Positions 1-5,498 of a stretch of DNA of 5,498 bases are shown here, in pieces (within the stretch, counting starts at the first letter, position 1; each line of letters starts with the position of its first letter). The notes under the pieces are model-generated. The model had not been told where the DNA came from, did not search any database, and worked only from the letters and a program-made list of their open reading frames with translations. Origin of the DNA: Bacteroidales bacterium UBA1253 (GTDB taxonomy: Bacteria > Bacteroidota > Bacteroidia > Bacteroidales > Paludibacteraceae); assembly GCA_002308815.1 (NCBI GenBank), contig DBVX01000062.1, forward strand, positions 16,986 through 22,483, read 5' to 3'. A program made the translations under genes and the position numbers.

Positions 1-1514
1 AGACCCTTCGTGACCATCTGCGTGCCGATAAGGATGTCCACCTCGTGCTGCGAGAACGACCGGATTATCTCTTGGTACGCGTCTTTCTTGCGTGTGGAAT
101 CCAAATCCATCCGTGCCACTCTCGCGTTGGGGAAGAACTGCTGCACCTCGTCCTCCAACCGTTCCGTACCGAAGCCTCTCACCCGCATCTCGCCGCCGCA
201 TTCACCGCATTCCTGCGTCACACTCGTCTCGTACCCGCAGTAGTGGCATTGCATGTAACTGCCACGGATGTTGCGGTGGACGGTCAGCGCTACATCGCAG
301 TCGGGGCACTTCGGCACGCTCCCGCATTGTGTGCATTGTATGTACGGCGCGTAGCCCCGTCGGTTCTGGAACAGGATGACCTGCTTGCCTTTCGCCAGTT
401 CCTCCTTCATTCGTTCCACGAGGGGGTCGCTCAGGTGTCCGTACATCTCCTTGCGGTGGTACTGCCGGTTCAGGTCAATCAGCGTGATGCGCGGCATCTG
501 GATCCCTTGGAACCGTTCCGTCATGCGGCTGATGCCGTACTTGCCTGTCCCGGCGTTGTACTGTGTCTCGATAGAGGGTGTGGCTGTGCCGAGCAGCACG
601 CGTGCGCCTGTCTGTGTGGCGAGCATGATGGCCACCGACCGTGCGTGGTAGCGCGGGGCGGGGTCCTGCTGCTTGTAACTCGCCTCATGCTCCTCATCGA
701 CAATCACCAGCCCGAGGTCCCTGAACGGAAGGAACACTGCCGACCGTGCGCCCACGACCAATTGCGCCGTAGGGTGGTTCAGTACCTGTCTGTACGCTTC
801 CGCACGCTTTGTGTCGGTCACGCGCGAATGATAGACCAGCATACGGCTGCCGAACACGCGCTCCAATCGGTCGGTCAACTGCGCCGTCAGGGCTATCTCC
901 GGCACAAGGTACAGCACCTGCCTGCCCTGTCGCAACTGCTCCTCTATCAGGTGGATATACACCTCCGTCTTTCCTGACGAGGTAACGCCGTGCAGCAGCA
1001 CTACTTGTTTCTCCTGCCATTGACTGCGAATTTCGCCTACGCAGCGTTCCTGCTGGCTTGTCAGCGGGAAGGGCGGATGGGTGGTGTCACTGGTCGGAGC
1101 GGGGCGTTTGGCGCGTCTTACGGGCGCGTCAAAGGAGAACTGGCGGTCAAGAATCTTCTTCGAAAGGGCGGCTGCTAGCACGTCGCCTATCGGACACAGG
1201 TAGTAGTCGCTCATCCATTGCCACAGCCGCAGTTGGTCTTTCGTCACGGCGGGCGCGGTGTCTAATACGGCAATCACTTCCCTCACCTTGTCCGCCTCGA
1301 CCGTTGCGGGCAGGTCGCCGCGCGTGCGGTACACGATGCCCGTCACCTCTTTTTTGCCTAATGGCACAAGAACACGTGAACCGGCTTTCACAGCATCTTC
1401 GGACATCCGGCACTCGTGCGGGATGGCATCCTCTGTATTCCGTTCGTCGGGCACACGGTACGTGTATGTGTCCTGAATGGCAAGAGGCAGTATGACATCC
1501 GCATATACCGTCAT
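1..1514 (-). CDS. priA: PriA, primosomal replication-restart helicase (N-terminal 504 residues; C-terminus beyond window)
   Basis: PriA is a cytoplasmic superfamily 2, 3'-to-5' DNA helicase that recognises abandoned forks and D-loops and starts reloading of the replicative helicase. The frame is open from ATG at 1514 to the left edge. The N-terminus (TVYADVILPLA, then TYRVP) fits the 3'-end-binding domain. Motifs follow in family order: Walker A GVTSSGKTE at residues 176-184, Walker B DEEH at 273-276, GTATPS at 309-314, then the PriA-specific zinc module with eight cysteines (394, 397, 403, 406, 423, 426, 436, 439). Next comes GTQMVTKG, helicase motif V, at the very edge. PriA is usually about 730-820 residues, so roughly a third lies outside. 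The start has no good Shine-Dalgarno sequence (AAGGA lies 15 bases upstream). ATG 1514 is chosen because the conserved N-terminus begins right there. The long plus-strand ORF opposite it is a shadow. Family assignment is near certain. Confidence 0.97.
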   Translation of the reverse strand, partial: MTVYADVILPLAIQDTYTYRVPDERNTEDAIPHECRMSEDAVKAGSRVLVPLGKKEVTGIVYRTRGDLPATVEADKVREVIAVLDTAPAVTKDQLRLWQWMSDYYLCPIGDVLAAALSKKILDRQFSFDAPVRRAKRPAPTSDTTHPPFPLTSQQERCVGEIRSQWQEKQVVLLHGVTSSGKTEVYIHLIEEQLRQGRQVLYLVPEIALTAQLTDRLERVFGSRMLVYHSRVTDTKRAEAYRQVLNHPTAQLVVGARSAVFLPFRDLGLVIVDEEHEASYKQQDPAPRYHARSVAIMLATQTGARVLLGTATPSIETQYNAGTGKYGISRMTERFQGIQMPRITLIDLNRQYHRKEMYGHLSDPLVERMKEELAKGKQVILFQNRRGYAPYIQCTQCGSVPKCPDCDVALTVHRNIRGSYMQCHYCGYETSVTQECGECGGEMRVRGFGTERLEDEVQQFFPNARVARMDLDSTRKKDAYQEIIRSFSQHEVDILIGTQMVTKG

Positions 1515-1684
1515 TTTCTCGTTTTTGTGTCCTTGTTTTGCAGCAGATCAGTTATCGGAATAAATCGTCTGATGTCAGGCTTTTGACTACGGACAGTGAG
1601 TATTGGTTTTTGTCGCAGTCCGTACGGAGTGATGAAAGTAAGATGTGTGGTCTGATGCGAACCTGTCTCATACAGGAAATATTT

Positions 1685-1838
1685 TCTCACGTAGTACGGT
1701 CTGATAAAATCGCAATACATCAGGTCTTGCAGTACGGCGGAGAGTCTGCCGTTTGTGGCGGTGTTCAATGCAGTGGGCTATCTCATCGCGGGTCAGCCCT
1801 TGTTTGTGTGAGGAAAGAACCATGGTTATCTCGATTCC
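1685..1838 (-). pseudogene. Frameshifted relic of a DUF234-type AAA ATPase C-terminal region
   Basis: Two minus-strand frames, read one after the other, give a continuous stretch like the winged-helix part of archaeal/bacterial AAA ATPases with a DUF234 C-terminus. Frame one (1838 to 1773) ends VLSSHKQGLTRDEIAH. Frame two (from 1771) continues ALNTATNGRLSAVLQDL and then YCDFIRPYYVR. Removing the single base at 1772 joins them as GLTRDEIAHALNTATNGRL, matching the family pattern of GLTR-[DE]-EI, then G-[RG]-L, then L-x(2)-L, then [DG]FI. The P-loop and sensor region of the ATPase are absent: upstream is AT-rich, non-coding-looking DNA. After YYVR the similarity stops, although the frame stays open to 1511. 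In intact relatives this region probably mediates DNA or partner recognition (family knowledge, not seen here). The match is from memory of the family and was not searched, and the limits are approximate. Alternatives are a chance resemblance or a very short gene with a programmed shift. Confidence 0.6.
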
Positions 1839-1864
1839 TGTATGACAAATCAAAAATGAGACAG

Positions 1865-1896
1865 CAAAATTACATTGTTGATTTTATATATGCAAG
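1865..1896 (-). promoter_or_regulatory. Possible Bacteroidota-type promoter upstream of priA
   Basis: On the minus strand, TAATTTTG (1872 to 1865) matches the Bacteroidota -7 consensus TAnnTTTG exactly. CTTG (1896 to 1893) lies 20 bases upstream and matches three of four bases of the -33 TTTG. Transcription would start near 1858, run through the ATPase relic and reach priA about 345 bases later. It is the only exact -7 match seen between 1515 and 1971. It could be the priA promoter, the old promoter of the relic, or chance in AT-rich DNA. Confidence 0.35.
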
Positions 1897-1971
1897 TATC
1901 TTGTTCCAAAAACAGAGCGACCGCATCAAAATTTCTTTTTTTAATTATTCCTTGTCACAATAGTTCGTAAT

Positions 1972-2805
1972 TCAATGAGGATTATTGTCCATTTTCTGGT
2001 ATTGTTTCCGTATAATCATATCTTTTAGTTTGACTTGCGGGTGGTGGTACTGATAGCCCTTTTGCGTAGGCCGGTTGCCGACTTCCACTGCTTGATGCGG
2101 GCAGAAATGAACACAGCCCAGACAAAGCGTACAGTTGTCGCCGATATGAGCGACAGGCTTGTCTGTATTCTGTACTCTGTCAGCGGAGCGGTCTGTATTA
2201 TCTGTTAAACTTATATTTCCCTGCGGACAGACGCGCACACAGATGTTGCATCCGATGCACTTGTCCGTATTCACCACCGGAGTAGTCAGCCGATATGATT
2301 TCTTCGCCAAAGAACCTGCATTCAGCAGCCAGCCAAGCGGGTCAAAGCCCGCAAAATGCAGCCTGTGTTTCTCCGCGGAAAGGTCGGCGATGATGGTCTC
2401 CAGACGTGGCGCGAACTTGTCAAACTTCCATGTCTGGGCGTTGGGGTTGCGACCGAAAGCAAGGGCGCTGGTGTCCGGCACTCGTATCTTATGACAGTAA
2501 TCCACCCTCACGCCTTGTCGCTTCAACAGACGTCTGACCGTCCAGATGGCATTGTTGGTCTGCGCGCCACACGTGATGACTACGAAGGTATAAGCATCTT
2601 TCGGAAAGACGATACGCGGAATAAGGGCTTTGACGGCTAACGGGGCATCCAGCCAGTAGGTCGGGAAGACCACGCCGATGCGCTTTTCGCCGCTTAAATC
2701 TGCGGCAACGGCTTCATGCAAGGAGATTACCTGTTCTCCAAGAGGTTCTGCGATCTTGCGGGCAATCGCGAGGCTGTTTCCTGTTCCAGAGAAATATAGT
2801 ATCAT
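1972..2805 (-). CDS. EFR1-family flavodoxin/ferredoxin fusion protein
   Basis: This 277-residue protein is a predicted cytoplasmic electron-transfer protein with a flavodoxin-like N-terminus and a C-terminal bacterial 2[4Fe-4S] ferredoxin module. The flavin-phosphate loop is at the extreme N-terminus (YFSGTGNSLAIA, residues 4-15), with further flavodoxin-fold elements FPTYW (47-51) and VVITCGAQTNNA (75-86). The clusters are bound by CxxCxxCxxxCP at Cys 183, 186, 189, 193 and Cys 225, 228, 231, 235. All eight ligands are present. Length is close to the family's usual 250-280. The redox partner is not known for this family, which is common in anaerobes. It is the last gene of the minus-strand operon and starts 12 bases after the YjbR-like gene. 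There is no Shine-Dalgarno sequence before ATG 2805, so translation may depend on coupling. The linker between the clusters contains a duplicated 9-base sequence. Domain assignment is firm; physiological role is unknown. Confidence 0.92.
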   Translation of the reverse strand: MILYFSGTGNSLAIARKIAEPLGEQVISLHEAVAADLSGEKRIGVVFPTYWLDAPLAVKALIPRIVFPKDAYTFVVITCGAQTNNAIWTVRRLLKRQGVRVDYCHKIRVPDTSALAFGRNPNAQTWKFDKFAPRLETIIADLSAEKHRLHFAGFDPLGWLLNAGSLAKKSYRLTTPVVNTDKCIGCNICVRVCPQGNISLTDNTDRSADRVQNTDKPVAHIGDNCTLCLGCVHFCPHQAVEVGNRPTQKGYQYHHPQVKLKDMIIRKQYQKMDNNPH

Positions 2806-2817
2806 ATTATTGTTGTT

Positions 2818-3165
2818 TCATTTCTTCTTATTATATTTGGCCTTGACTATCTCGTAGGAGTTAAGGATAAGGTCACAGGCAATGCTGTCAGGTGCGGAAT
2901 GCGGATCAAGACCTATCCAATGTTTAGGCGACTCGTTGTAAGGATTGCCGATGCAGTCGTATTGCGCTTTCAGTTCGTCTATCCGTTCGGGCTGGCATTT
3001 GAGCGACACCACCTGAAAATCGTTCATGTCGAAGAAGCAGAACATGTGCCCGCAGACATAAAAGACGAGCACGCCATCGCCATTCTTAAACTTCACAAAC
3101 GGCAGTTTTTCCTCCACATCCTGACCTAACGAAAGGCAGTAATCCCTATATTGTTCAATATTCAT
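2818..3165 (-). CDS. MmcQ/YjbR family protein
   Basis: This small soluble protein of 115 residues matches the MmcQ/YjbR family (COG2315), which has a double-wing fold often labelled DNA-binding by homology, although its function is not established. Family features include the N-terminal pattern of a helix, YCLSLGQDVEEKLPF, then VKFKNGDGVLVFYVCGHMFCFFD, and later LK, then PERIDELKAQY, then a YNESPKHWI segment near residues 79-87. ATG 3165 is chosen over the in-frame ATG 3201: homologues begin with the helix right after it, it gives the usual length, and it sits 4 bases after the methyltransferase stop, whereas 3201 would overlap by 32 bases. AAGGAG at 3177-3182, inside the end of the upstream gene, is 11 bases from this start, so coupling is likely. 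The second strand (VLVFYVCG...MFCFFD) holds the invariant-looking hydrophobic core. Family call is confident; whether it binds DNA is open. Confidence 0.9.
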   Translation of the reverse strand: MNIEQYRDYCLSLGQDVEEKLPFVKFKNGDGVLVFYVCGHMFCFFDMNDFQVVSLKCQPERIDELKAQYDCIGNPYNESPKHWIGLDPHSAPDSIACDLILNSYEIVKAKYNKKK

Positions 3166-3169
3166 ACCC

Positions 3170-3649
3170 TCAAAATCTCCTTGTTCGTTTGCAATATGCA
3201 TCGTACTCTTCGCCGAAATCCTTGCGGAGACGGTGTTCCTCGGTGAGGACTTGGATGAACATGATGGCGAAGAAGATTGCCCAGACGAGGACGGCTTGCC
3301 ATGTCCGGAACCAGACGATGAAACCGGCGAGGTACGTGAGTGTGCCGGTGAGCATCGGGTTGCGGCTCAGACGGTACGGGCCGCCGGTCATCAGATGTCT
3401 TGTGCGCGGAGCCACCTCATGGCCGAAAGCGTCCATCGGGTTACCCTTGCCGCGCCGCTTCATATAAACTATTGTCCATATGCTCAGCGTCAGGCCTCCT
3501 ATCATCAGCAATCCCGTGATGGAGGCTCTCAAGGCACCGATATGCACAATCGGCGGCATCCCTGACGCCAGCCACATCACCGTTGGCATTAGCCCCACAA
3601 AGAGCACCCCGCCGAGGATATAACCCAGTATTTCCCTAAGCTGTTTCAT
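3170..3649 (-). CDS. Isoprenylcysteine methyltransferase-like integral membrane protein
   Basis: This 159-residue integral membrane protein belongs to the ICMT/PEMT-like methyltransferase family, which uses S-adenosylmethionine. Hydrophobic segments lie at about 8-28, 43-62, 103-113 and 117-134. The signature is in the C-terminal half: HLMTGGPYRLSRNPML (85-100), the GPYRxxRNP cofactor-binding loop, followed after the last segments by EEHRLRKDFGEEYDAY (137-152) and the terminal R-rich tail, as in other bacterial members (E..L...FG.EY..Y). Bacteria lack the prenylated CAAX proteins that eukaryotic ICMT acts on, so the substrate is unknown. The start at 3649 overlaps the lipoprotein stop as ATGA, without its own Shine-Dalgarno sequence, indicating translational coupling. 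It could act on a lipid, a quinone-like or a small molecule substrate; this is speculation. Family call is strong. Confidence 0.9.
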   Translation of the reverse strand: MKQLREILGYILGGVLFVGLMPTVMWLASGMPPIVHIGALRASITGLLMIGGLTLSIWTIVYMKRRGKGNPMDAFGHEVAPRTRHLMTGGPYRLSRNPMLTGTLTYLAGFIVWFRTWQAVLVWAIFFAIMFIQVLTEEHRLRKDFGEEYDAYCKRTRRF

Positions 3650-4170
3650 TTCTTATAGAATTGCCACGTGTCGCTGTGGCCGTCGGGATAGATGAAGCTC
3701 CATTGCAGTAGGTCGGCGGTCAGCGTGTCGAGATGGAACTTGTACTCGTAGTCGGCACCGCCGCTGTAGGCGTTGACAATCTTTTGCGACAGCTCCGCTT
3801 CGCGGTCGCCGCCTTCTATCAGTTCCATGCGGAACTGTTCCTTGATGCCGGCGAAGTAGAAGTCGTCGCCTTCCAGACGCCAGCGGCTGGGACTGATGTA
3901 GTTGAAGATCCAGGTGATAGTGTCGCCGTCTTTCAAGGCCACAGTGTAGGTCTGACGCGCCGAGTCGAGGGCTGTGCCGTCGGCATAGAAGTCCATCGTG
4001 CCTGTCTCGCTCACGTCGAAGTGGTTGCCGTCCATAGCATAGTCGAAGGTGTGCTCGTAGGTGTAGTGGCCCTCCACCTGCGGCGTTTGCTGTTTGTGGC
4101 CGCAGGCGACGGCGGCGAGCAGCAATAGTGCTGCCGCCCCAAGATGTGCGAAATGTTTCATATCTTTCAT
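3646..4170 (-). CDS. Small lipoprotein of unknown function (possible lipocalin-like fold)
   Basis: This is a predicted envelope lipoprotein of 174 residues. The N-terminus has lysines, a run of A and L (residues 11-22), and a lipobox AVAC with the acylated cysteine at residue 23. The following residues, GHKQQ, lack the acidic Bacteroidota surface-export signal, so it may stay on the periplasmic side (inference). The mature part is short and beta-strand-rich with alternating motifs: GHYTYEHTF, GTMDFYADGT, TITWIFNYI, WRLEGDDFYFAG, and a final LLQWSFIYPDGHSDTWQFYKK-like edge. This fits small lipocalin-like or stress-type calycin proteins of Bacteroidota, but I recognise no specific family. ATG 4170 is chosen because AGGAG (4180-4184) is 9 bases away. 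ATG 4176 is in frame but only 3 bases from it, and ATG 4161 is also in frame. It is the first gene of the operon and overlaps the methyltransferase start by four bases. Confidence 0.85.
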   Translation of the reverse strand: MKDMKHFAHLGAAALLLLAAVACGHKQQTPQVEGHYTYEHTFDYAMDGNHFDVSETGTMDFYADGTALDSARQTYTVALKDGDTITWIFNYISPSRWRLEGDDFYFAGIKEQFRMELIEGGDREAELSQKIVNAYSGGADYEYKFHLDTLTADLLQWSFIYPDGHSDTWQFYKK

Positions 4171-4179
4171 GATCATGGT

Positions 4180-4184
4180 CTCCT
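4180..4184 (-). promoter_or_regulatory. Ribosome binding site of the lipoprotein gene
   Basis: Minus-strand AGGAG. Its spacing (9 bases to ATG 4170, 3 bases to ATG 4176) favours the ATG at 4170 as the true start. It is the best Shine-Dalgarno sequence in the operon, consistent with this being the leading gene and the later ones being coupled. Confidence 0.7.
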
Positions 4185-4281
4185 ATGTTTAAGTTTTGTT
4201 TATCGTTCGGTTTTGGTGAGTAATAACACCATCCTTGTTTATAGGCGGATAGCCACAGTTGGCTTACTGCTGTTGACGCCA

Positions 4282-4312
4282 CAAAGATACACAATTTCCG
4301 GATGATGGCAAA
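4282..4312 (-). promoter_or_regulatory. Bacteroidota-type promoter of the four-gene operon
   Basis: On the minus strand, TTTG (4312 to 4309), a 19-base spacer and TATCTTTG (4289 to 4282) match the primary-sigma consensus of Bacteroidota (TTTG, N19-21, TAnnTTTG) at every specified base. The start of transcription should be near 4275, giving a leader of about 105 bases before ATG 4170. The leader contains one small hairpin (AGCCA and TGGCT, 4251-4264) and no recognised riboswitch. Confidence 0.85.
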
Positions 4313-4322
4313 ATAAAATTGG

Positions 4323-4364
4323 GATTTTTGAGTTATGAGTTTTGAATTAGGAGTTTTGAGTTAT
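4323..4364 (+). repeat. Degenerate 7-base tandem repeat overlapping the start of the binding-protein gene
   Basis: Six consecutive 7-base units begin with GA: GATTTTT, GAGTTAT, GAGTTTT, GAATTAG, GAGTTTT, GAGTTAT. The last five (4330-4364) are arranged A-B-C-B-A. As a result, the 14-base word TTTTGAGTTATGAG occurs twice, at 4326-4339 and 4354-4367. The array ends inside the ATG of the solute-binding protein. Heptameric repeats of this kind occur in several bacterial groups, but their function is not settled. The first unit plus the next base (GATTTTTG, 4323-4330) also resembles a -7 box with one mismatch and no matching -33. Confidence 0.8.
4349..4353 (+). promoter_or_regulatory. Ribosome binding site of the solute-binding protein gene
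   Basis: AGGAG lies 9 bases before ATG 4363. It is formed where repeat unit GAATTAG meets the next unit, GAGTTTT, and so exists only because of that unit junction. The same motif and spacing are seen at the divergent lipoprotein gene. Confidence 0.75.
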
Positions 4365-5498
4365 GAGACGATTGATTATACTGACCATGGCGGTGGTGCT
4401 GGTGGCGGGGTGTGCGCGGCACAGGCACGACGACAAGCAGATATTCCGCTACAATGAGAGTGCGGGTATAGCGACGCTGGATCCGGCGTTTGCGAAGGAT
4501 CAGAGTATTATATGGCCATGCCGGCAGTTGTACAACGGGCTGGTGGAGCTGAGCACTTTCGATGAGGACGATTCGGCCGCCGACCGTTCTATGACGGTGC
4601 TGCCATCGATAGCCAAGAGCTGGGAGGTGAGCGGCGACGGTTTGACATACACCTTTACGCTGAGGGATGATGTCTACTTCCACAAGGATGCGCTTTTCGG
4701 CACCGAGGACAGTACGCGGCGCGTTGTGGCGGAGGATTTCGTATACAGTTTCGGGCGCATCACAGACCCGAGTGTAGCGTCGCCTGGGGCGTGGATTTTT
4801 AGTGATGTGGAGAGTGTTGAAGCGTTGGACGACACGACGTTGAGGATAAAGCTCAAGAGCCCCTTTGCGCCGTTCTTGGGTCAGCTGGGGATGGTGTATT
4901 GCTCGGTGGTGCCGAAGGAGGTTGTAGAGCATTGGGGCAAGGACTTTCGCAACCACCCATGCGGCACAGGACCTTTCCAGTTCCAATACTGGAAGGAGGG
5001 GGTGAAGCTGGTGCTGCGAAAGAATGTAAACTATTTTGAGACGGGCCTACCCTACTTGGACGCAGTGGCGGTGACGTTTATCGTGGATAGGCAAACGGTG
5101 TTTCTGGAGTTTGTGAAGGGCAGTTTGGACTTCATGAATTCGCTGGACGCGAGCTATAAGGACGAGTTGCTCACCCCCGAGGGAGAGCTTGAAGCAAAGT
5201 ATGCCAATAGAATCAATATGGCGTCGACGCCGTATCTCAACACCGAATATTTAGGCTTCAATATGGAGGGCGACGACTCGCCGCTGAAGGACCGCCGCAT
5301 ACGGCAGGCAATCAACTGCGGGTTTGACCGGCAGAAGATGATGCGCTACCTGAGGAACAATATAGGCACTCCGGGCGAAGGAGGCTTTATACCTGTGGGG
5401 TTGCCGGGAGCAGCTAGCGGGGCGATGTACAGCCACGACCCCGAACGCGCACGCCGTCTGCTGGCCGAAGCTGGATATCCCGACGGCAAAGGGCTGCC
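4363..5498 (+). CDS. Family-5 extracellular solute-binding lipoprotein (SBP_bac_5; C-terminus beyond window)
   Basis: This is the substrate-capturing component of an OppA/DppA-like ABC importer, anchored as a lipoprotein and facing the periplasm. The substrate is probably peptides or a similar small molecule and cannot be told from sequence. The first 378 codons are visible; the family usually has 500-560 residues. The signal is short: RRLIILTMAVVLVAGC, with lipobox VAGC and acylated Cys17, then ARHRHDD. ATG 4363 is the first in-frame start because TGA lies two codons upstream. Family landmarks: SAGIATLDPAFAKD (31-44); the signature AKSWEVSGDGLTYTFTLRDD at 84-103; AEDFVYSF; SPFAPFL; HPCGTGPF at 198-205; LKDRRIRQAIN; and finally DPERARRLLAEAGYPDG near the edge, all in the usual order. 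No permease or ATPase gene is in the window, so whether it is a lone receptor is unknown. The gene diverges from the lipoprotein operon. Confidence 0.95.
   Translation, partial: MRRLIILTMAVVLVAGCARHRHDDKQIFRYNESAGIATLDPAFAKDQSIIWPCRQLYNGLVELSTFDEDDSAADRSMTVLPSIAKSWEVSGDGLTYTFTLRDDVYFHKDALFGTEDSTRRVVAEDFVYSFGRITDPSVASPGAWIFSDVESVEALDDTTLRIKLKSPFAPFLGQLGMVYCSVVPKEVVEHWGKDFRNHPCGTGPFQFQYWKEGVKLVLRKNVNYFETGLPYLDAVAVTFIVDRQTVFLEFVKGSLDFMNSLDASYKDELLTPEGELEAKYANRINMASTPYLNTEYLGFNMEGDDSPLKDRRIRQAINCGFDRQKMMRYLRNNIGTPGEGGFIPVGLPGAASGAMYSHDPERARRLLAEAGYPDGKGL

Larger units (their letters stand above)
1515..1971. other. Gene-poor spacer between priA and the EFR1 gene
   Basis: This 457-base stretch carries no intact gene. 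It is visibly more AT-rich than the flanks at its right end (about 1850-1971, with T and A runs). It holds a relic of an ATPase C-terminal region (about 1685-1838, minus) and a possible minus-strand promoter (1865-1896). No convincing hairpin followed by a T run was found after the upstream operon's stop at 1972. The plus-strand and minus-strand ORFs here have no recognisable full-length product. Confidence 0.7.

Noticed and set aside
45..977. 310-codon plus-strand open frame opposite priA
   Set aside because: Its codons lie exactly opposite those of priA, which has every expected helicase and zinc motif. The shadow is rich in H, R, L and V with no recognisable domain.
960..1020. Apparent frameshift in priA near the Walker A motif
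   Set aside because: This was my own miscounting. On recount the frame is continuous, with all motif codons in the same phase from 1514 to the left edge.
1538..1963. 141-codon plus-strand frame in the priA/EFR1 spacer
   Set aside because: It has no recognisable product and no Shine-Dalgarno sequence, lies opposite the ATPase relic, and its tail is low-complexity AT-rich translation.
1900..1971. Intrinsic terminator after the EFR1 gene
   Set aside because: There are A and T runs, but no GC-rich stem precedes them on the minus strand.
3166..3201. Upstream ATG 3201 as the start of the YjbR-like gene
   Set aside because: It adds 12 residues not seen in the family and overlaps the methyltransferase gene by 32 bases. 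ATG 3165 has the better position.
3653..4294. 213-codon minus-strand frame overlapping the lipoprotein gene
   Set aside because: It begins inside the promoter's -7 region and is arginine-rich with no domain. The overlapping frame has a signal peptide, lipobox and a proper Shine-Dalgarno sequence.
4323..4367. CRISPR or insertion-sequence end
   Set aside because: The repeated units are only 7 bases, with no spacers, no inverted ends and no transposase or cas genes nearby.
4333..4986. 217-codon minus-strand frame opposite the solute-binding protein
   Set aside because: It is antisense to a clear SBP_bac_5 gene, is arginine- and histidine-rich, and has no family features.

Overview
The window most likely comes from a Bacteroidota genome, probably Bacteroidales and perhaps Prevotellaceae. 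The strongest sign is a full match to the Bacteroidota promoter consensus (TTTG, 19 bases, TATCTTTG) on the minus strand at 4282-4312. Supporting signs are the Bacteroidota-like PriA (Walker A of the form GVTSSGKTE), an EFR1-type flavodoxin/ferredoxin, and weak or absent Shine-Dalgarno sequences at several genes. The family-level placement is inference.

Layout. Positions 1-1514 (minus) hold the first 504 codons of priA, the replication-restart helicase, which runs off the left edge. Positions 1515-1971 contain no intact gene. They hold a short, frameshifted relic of the C-terminal part of a DUF234-type AAA ATPase (about 1685-1838, minus) and a possible minus-strand promoter (1865-1896). Positions 1972-4176 hold a tight four-gene minus-strand operon. 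In transcription order it encodes a small lipoprotein of unknown function, an isoprenylcysteine-methyltransferase-like membrane protein, an MmcQ/YjbR-family protein, and an EFR1-family flavodoxin/2[4Fe-4S] protein. The genes are joined by a 4-base overlap, a 4-base gap and a 12-base gap, and are served by the promoter at 4282-4312. Positions 4177-4362 form a divergent intergenic region. Its right end is a degenerate 7-base tandem repeat that supplies the ribosome binding site and part of the start codon of the next gene. From 4363 to the right edge (plus) lies the first 378 codons of a lipoprotein of the family-5 extracellular solute-binding proteins (SBP_bac_5, OppA/DppA-like).

How the genes relate. 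The operon combines membrane or envelope proteins with a redox protein of the type found in anaerobes; no shared pathway can be read from the sequence. The solute-binding protein is divergently transcribed, and any permease and ATPase partners would lie beyond the right edge. I found no CRISPR array, tRNA, rRNA, insertion sequence or phage gene. The region looks mostly like ordinary chromosome. The least ordinary items are the decayed ATPase fragment next to priA and the mirrored heptad array at the binding-protein start.
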